NCBI RefSeq assembly: GCF_025809055.1
Contig: NZ_CP075529.1
Coordinates: 2,963,501 to 3,027,500, forward strand
DNA length: 64,000 bases
Direction of reading: 5' to 3'
Origin: Devosia sp.
Lineage (GTDB): Bacteria > Pseudomonadota > Alphaproteobacteria > Rhizobiales > Devosiaceae
Below are positions 62,820 through 64,000 of this stretch, piece after piece. The position numbers and the translations under genes were made by a program. The notes under the pieces were generated by a model. The model saw only the letters and a program-made list of their open reading frames with translations, made no database searches and was not told where the DNA came from. How positions within the stretch are numbered: the first letter of the stretch is position 1; the number at the start of each line of letters is the position of its first letter.

Positions 62820-63590
62820 CTAAGTGGTCTTGTCCGTCTCGATCAGGCGCACATCCGCCTCCTTGCAGACGCGGCGGATCGAGTCCAAAGGGCACTGGTC
62901 GGTGATGAAGTAATCGGCCTGGTCAAGATGGCCGATGCGCACCGGGGCGGTGCGGGTGAACTTGGTCGCATCGGACACGACGATCACCTGCCTGGCATTG
63001 GCGATGATCGCCTGGGCGACTTTGACCTCGCGATAGTCGAAATCGAGCAGGGCCCCGTCGGGATCGATGGCAGACACGCCGATGACGGCGATATCGACCT
63101 TGAACTGGCGGATGAAATCGACCGCCGCTTCCCCGACAATGCCGCCATCGGATGGCCGGACCACGCCGCCGGCGATCACCACTTCCGTGCCCGGCGCGGT
63201 GCGCAGGTGATTGGCGACATTGATATTGTTGGTGATGACCATGAGGCCGCGATGCCCGGTCAGCGCCTGGCTGACGGCCTCGGTGGTGGTGCCGATATTG
63301 ATAAAGAGCGAGGCATGGTCGGGAATGATGGTGGCCGCAGCCTGCCCGATGGCGCGCTTGGCCGAAGGGGCGATCTGCCGGCGCGCCTCATATTCGACAT
63401 TCTCGACCCCGGAGGGATGCATGGCGCCGCCATGGGTGCGCTTGAGCGCACCGCGGTCGCACAGGGCGTTGAGATCCTTGCGGATGGTCTGGGGGGTAAC
63501 GGCAAAGGCGGCAACCAGGGTCTCGACCGTCACTTCGCCGGCCTGCCGGGCCAGTTCGACGATCTTGGACTGCCGCATGGACGGGTTCAT
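62820..63590 (-). CDS. DeoR-family transcriptional regulator (GlpR-like)
   Basis: A 256-aa regulator. The N-terminal DeoR HTH reads RQSKIVELARQAGEVTVETLVAAFAVTPQTIRKDLNALCDRGALKRTHGGA. The effector domain contains FINIGTTTEAVSQALTG, ITNNINVANHLRTAPGTEVVIAGGVVRPSDGGIVGEAAVDFIRQFKVDIAVIG and LDFDYREVKVAQAIIANARQVIVVSDATKF, which resemble GlpR. GGAGGAACGGAA precedes the ATG. It is on the strand opposite to the fuconate genes and convergent with them; the neighbour on its own strand is an M81 peptidase. Its target operon is not evident here. Confidence 0.88.
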   Translation of the reverse strand: MNPSMRQSKIVELARQAGEVTVETLVAAFAVTPQTIRKDLNALCDRGALKRTHGGAMHPSGVENVEYEARRQIAPSAKRAIGQAAATIIPDHASLFINIGTTTEAVSQALTGHRGLMVITNNINVANHLRTAPGTEVVIAGGVVRPSDGGIVGEAAVDFIRQFKVDIAVIGVSAIDPDGALLDFDYREVKVAQAIIANARQVIVVSDATKFTRTAPVRIGHLDQADYFITDQCPLDSIRRVCKEADVRLIETDKTT

Positions 63591-63660
63591 TTCCGTTCCT
63601 CCGCTTTCGCTTTGTGCATAAACGAAAGCGGAGAGAGGGGGAAGGTGGTCCGGCAGGTCG

Positions 63661-63687
63661 TCACCCTCCCCCTCGAGGGGAGGGTGA
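63661..63687. repeat. Palindromic repeat between DeoR and MlrC-like genes
   Basis: TCACCCTCCCC / GGGGAGGGTGA perfect 11-bp arms with a 5-nt loop CTCGA. It is the same class of C-rich/G-rich stem found at 41202-41222, 58321-58341 and 60449-60469. It lies in the gap upstream of the DeoR regulator gene. Confidence 0.75.
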
Positions 63688-63698
63688 AGGTGAGGGAG

Positions 63699-64000
63699 TT
63701 AGTGGCCGGCCCGTTTCGACCATTTCACCTGCGGGACGAAGTCGAAATCCGTGTCGAATGGATAGGTTGGCCGCGGCATGTGCCTGCGCTCGGTGCGTTC
63801 CACGAACTGATCCACCACGCCGGGCGACAGGGCCATGATGCCCGGATTGGCCAGGGGGCCAAGCTCGGGCGAGAGATAGCCGGATTTGACCGCGATGATG
63901 CGGGCGGCATCGGGGTCGAGGCCCAGCCGGGTCAAGTCGGCAATATTGTGGAAGGGGCGCCGGCGCGCCGTCAGCACGAGGTCCACGCCGCCGACGCGCA
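63699..64000 (-). CDS. C-terminal part of M81 family metallopeptidase (MlrC-like)
   Basis: The frame is open from the right edge to a stop at 63699, giving the last 100 residues of a larger protein. GGVDLVLTARRRPFHNIADLTRLGLDP, RIIAVKSGYLSPELGPLANPGIMALSPGVVDQF and RPTYPFDTDFDFVPQVKW match the C-terminal domain of the MlrC/M81 family, named for microcystinase. The zinc-binding N-terminal domain is outside the window. Substrate unknown. It is downstream of a repeat and on the same strand as the DeoR gene. Confidence 0.8.
   Translation of the reverse strand, partial: RVGGVDLVLTARRRPFHNIADLTRLGLDPDAARIIAVKSGYLSPELGPLANPGIMALSPGVVDQFVERTERRHMPRPTYPFDTDFDFVPQVKWSKRAGH

Overview
The window reads as chromosome of a high-GC alphaproteobacterium of the order Hyphomicrobiales, probably Devosia or a close relative. 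This is inferred from protein character, the BcsN-type cellulose operon, the dominance of ABC importers and the extragenic palindromes. No rRNA or tRNA gene, prophage, transposase or CRISPR array was seen. Coding density is very high and many stop/start codons overlap (ATGA or GTGA).

Layout. (1) 1-5.5 kb, plus strand: two DHDPS/NanA-family aldolases (the first lacks a normal start), a quinone-linked D-lactate dehydrogenase (dld), a DsbA-family protein and a DMT permease. By eye this block is less GC-rich than the rest. (2) 5.7-18.6 kb, sulfur acquisition: a minus-strand operon (ssuA-ssuC-ssuB, DszA/NtaA-type flavin monooxygenase, aldo/keto reductase, FMN reductase) diverges from sbp, a small ORF, a YdeN-type hydrolase, an Rrf2 regulator with four clustered cysteines, an FAD oxidoreductase and cysT-cysW-cysA. 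Related candidate operators precede each of the three sulfur transcription units. A LacI regulator follows. (3) 19.8-44.7 kb, a roughly 25-kb cell-wall (muropeptide and amino-sugar) scavenging locus. A seven-gene minus operon carries dppA-dppB-dppC-dppDF, a serine hydrolase, anmK and a GNAT. A nine-gene minus operon carries murQ, GNAT, nagZ, a second complete peptide ABC importer and an L-Ala-D/L-Glu epimerase. A plus-strand CUT1 sugar importer is followed by nanE and a BadF-family amino-sugar kinase. Two RpiR/SIS regulators sit in the divergent promoter regions. (4) 44.7-53.3 kb, minus strand: cellulose operon bcsN-bcsA-bcsB-bcsZ-TPR, with no outer-membrane barrel. (5) 53.6-64 kb: TIM-barrel isomerase, glycerate 2-kinase, GntR regulator, then a CUT2 (ribose-type) importer, a KDF-dehydrogenase-like SDR, L-fuconate dehydratase, a GlpR-like DeoR regulator and the end of an M81 (MlrC) peptidase.

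How it works together. Region 3 can be read as one pathway. Peptide-type ABC importers bring in cell-wall fragments and NagZ trims GlcNAc. AnmK makes MurNAc-6-P, and MurQ converts it to GlcNAc-6-P plus D-lactate. The epimerase handles L-Ala-D-Glu, while the CUT1 importer, kinase and NanE feed free amino sugars into the same pool. Two near-identical 15-bp palindromes, plus a weaker third copy, lie in the murQ/murR divergent region and on the -10 of the CUT1 promoter. They suggest that the RpiR protein encoded between them controls both units. Strong hairpins follow the binding-protein gene in five of six importers.
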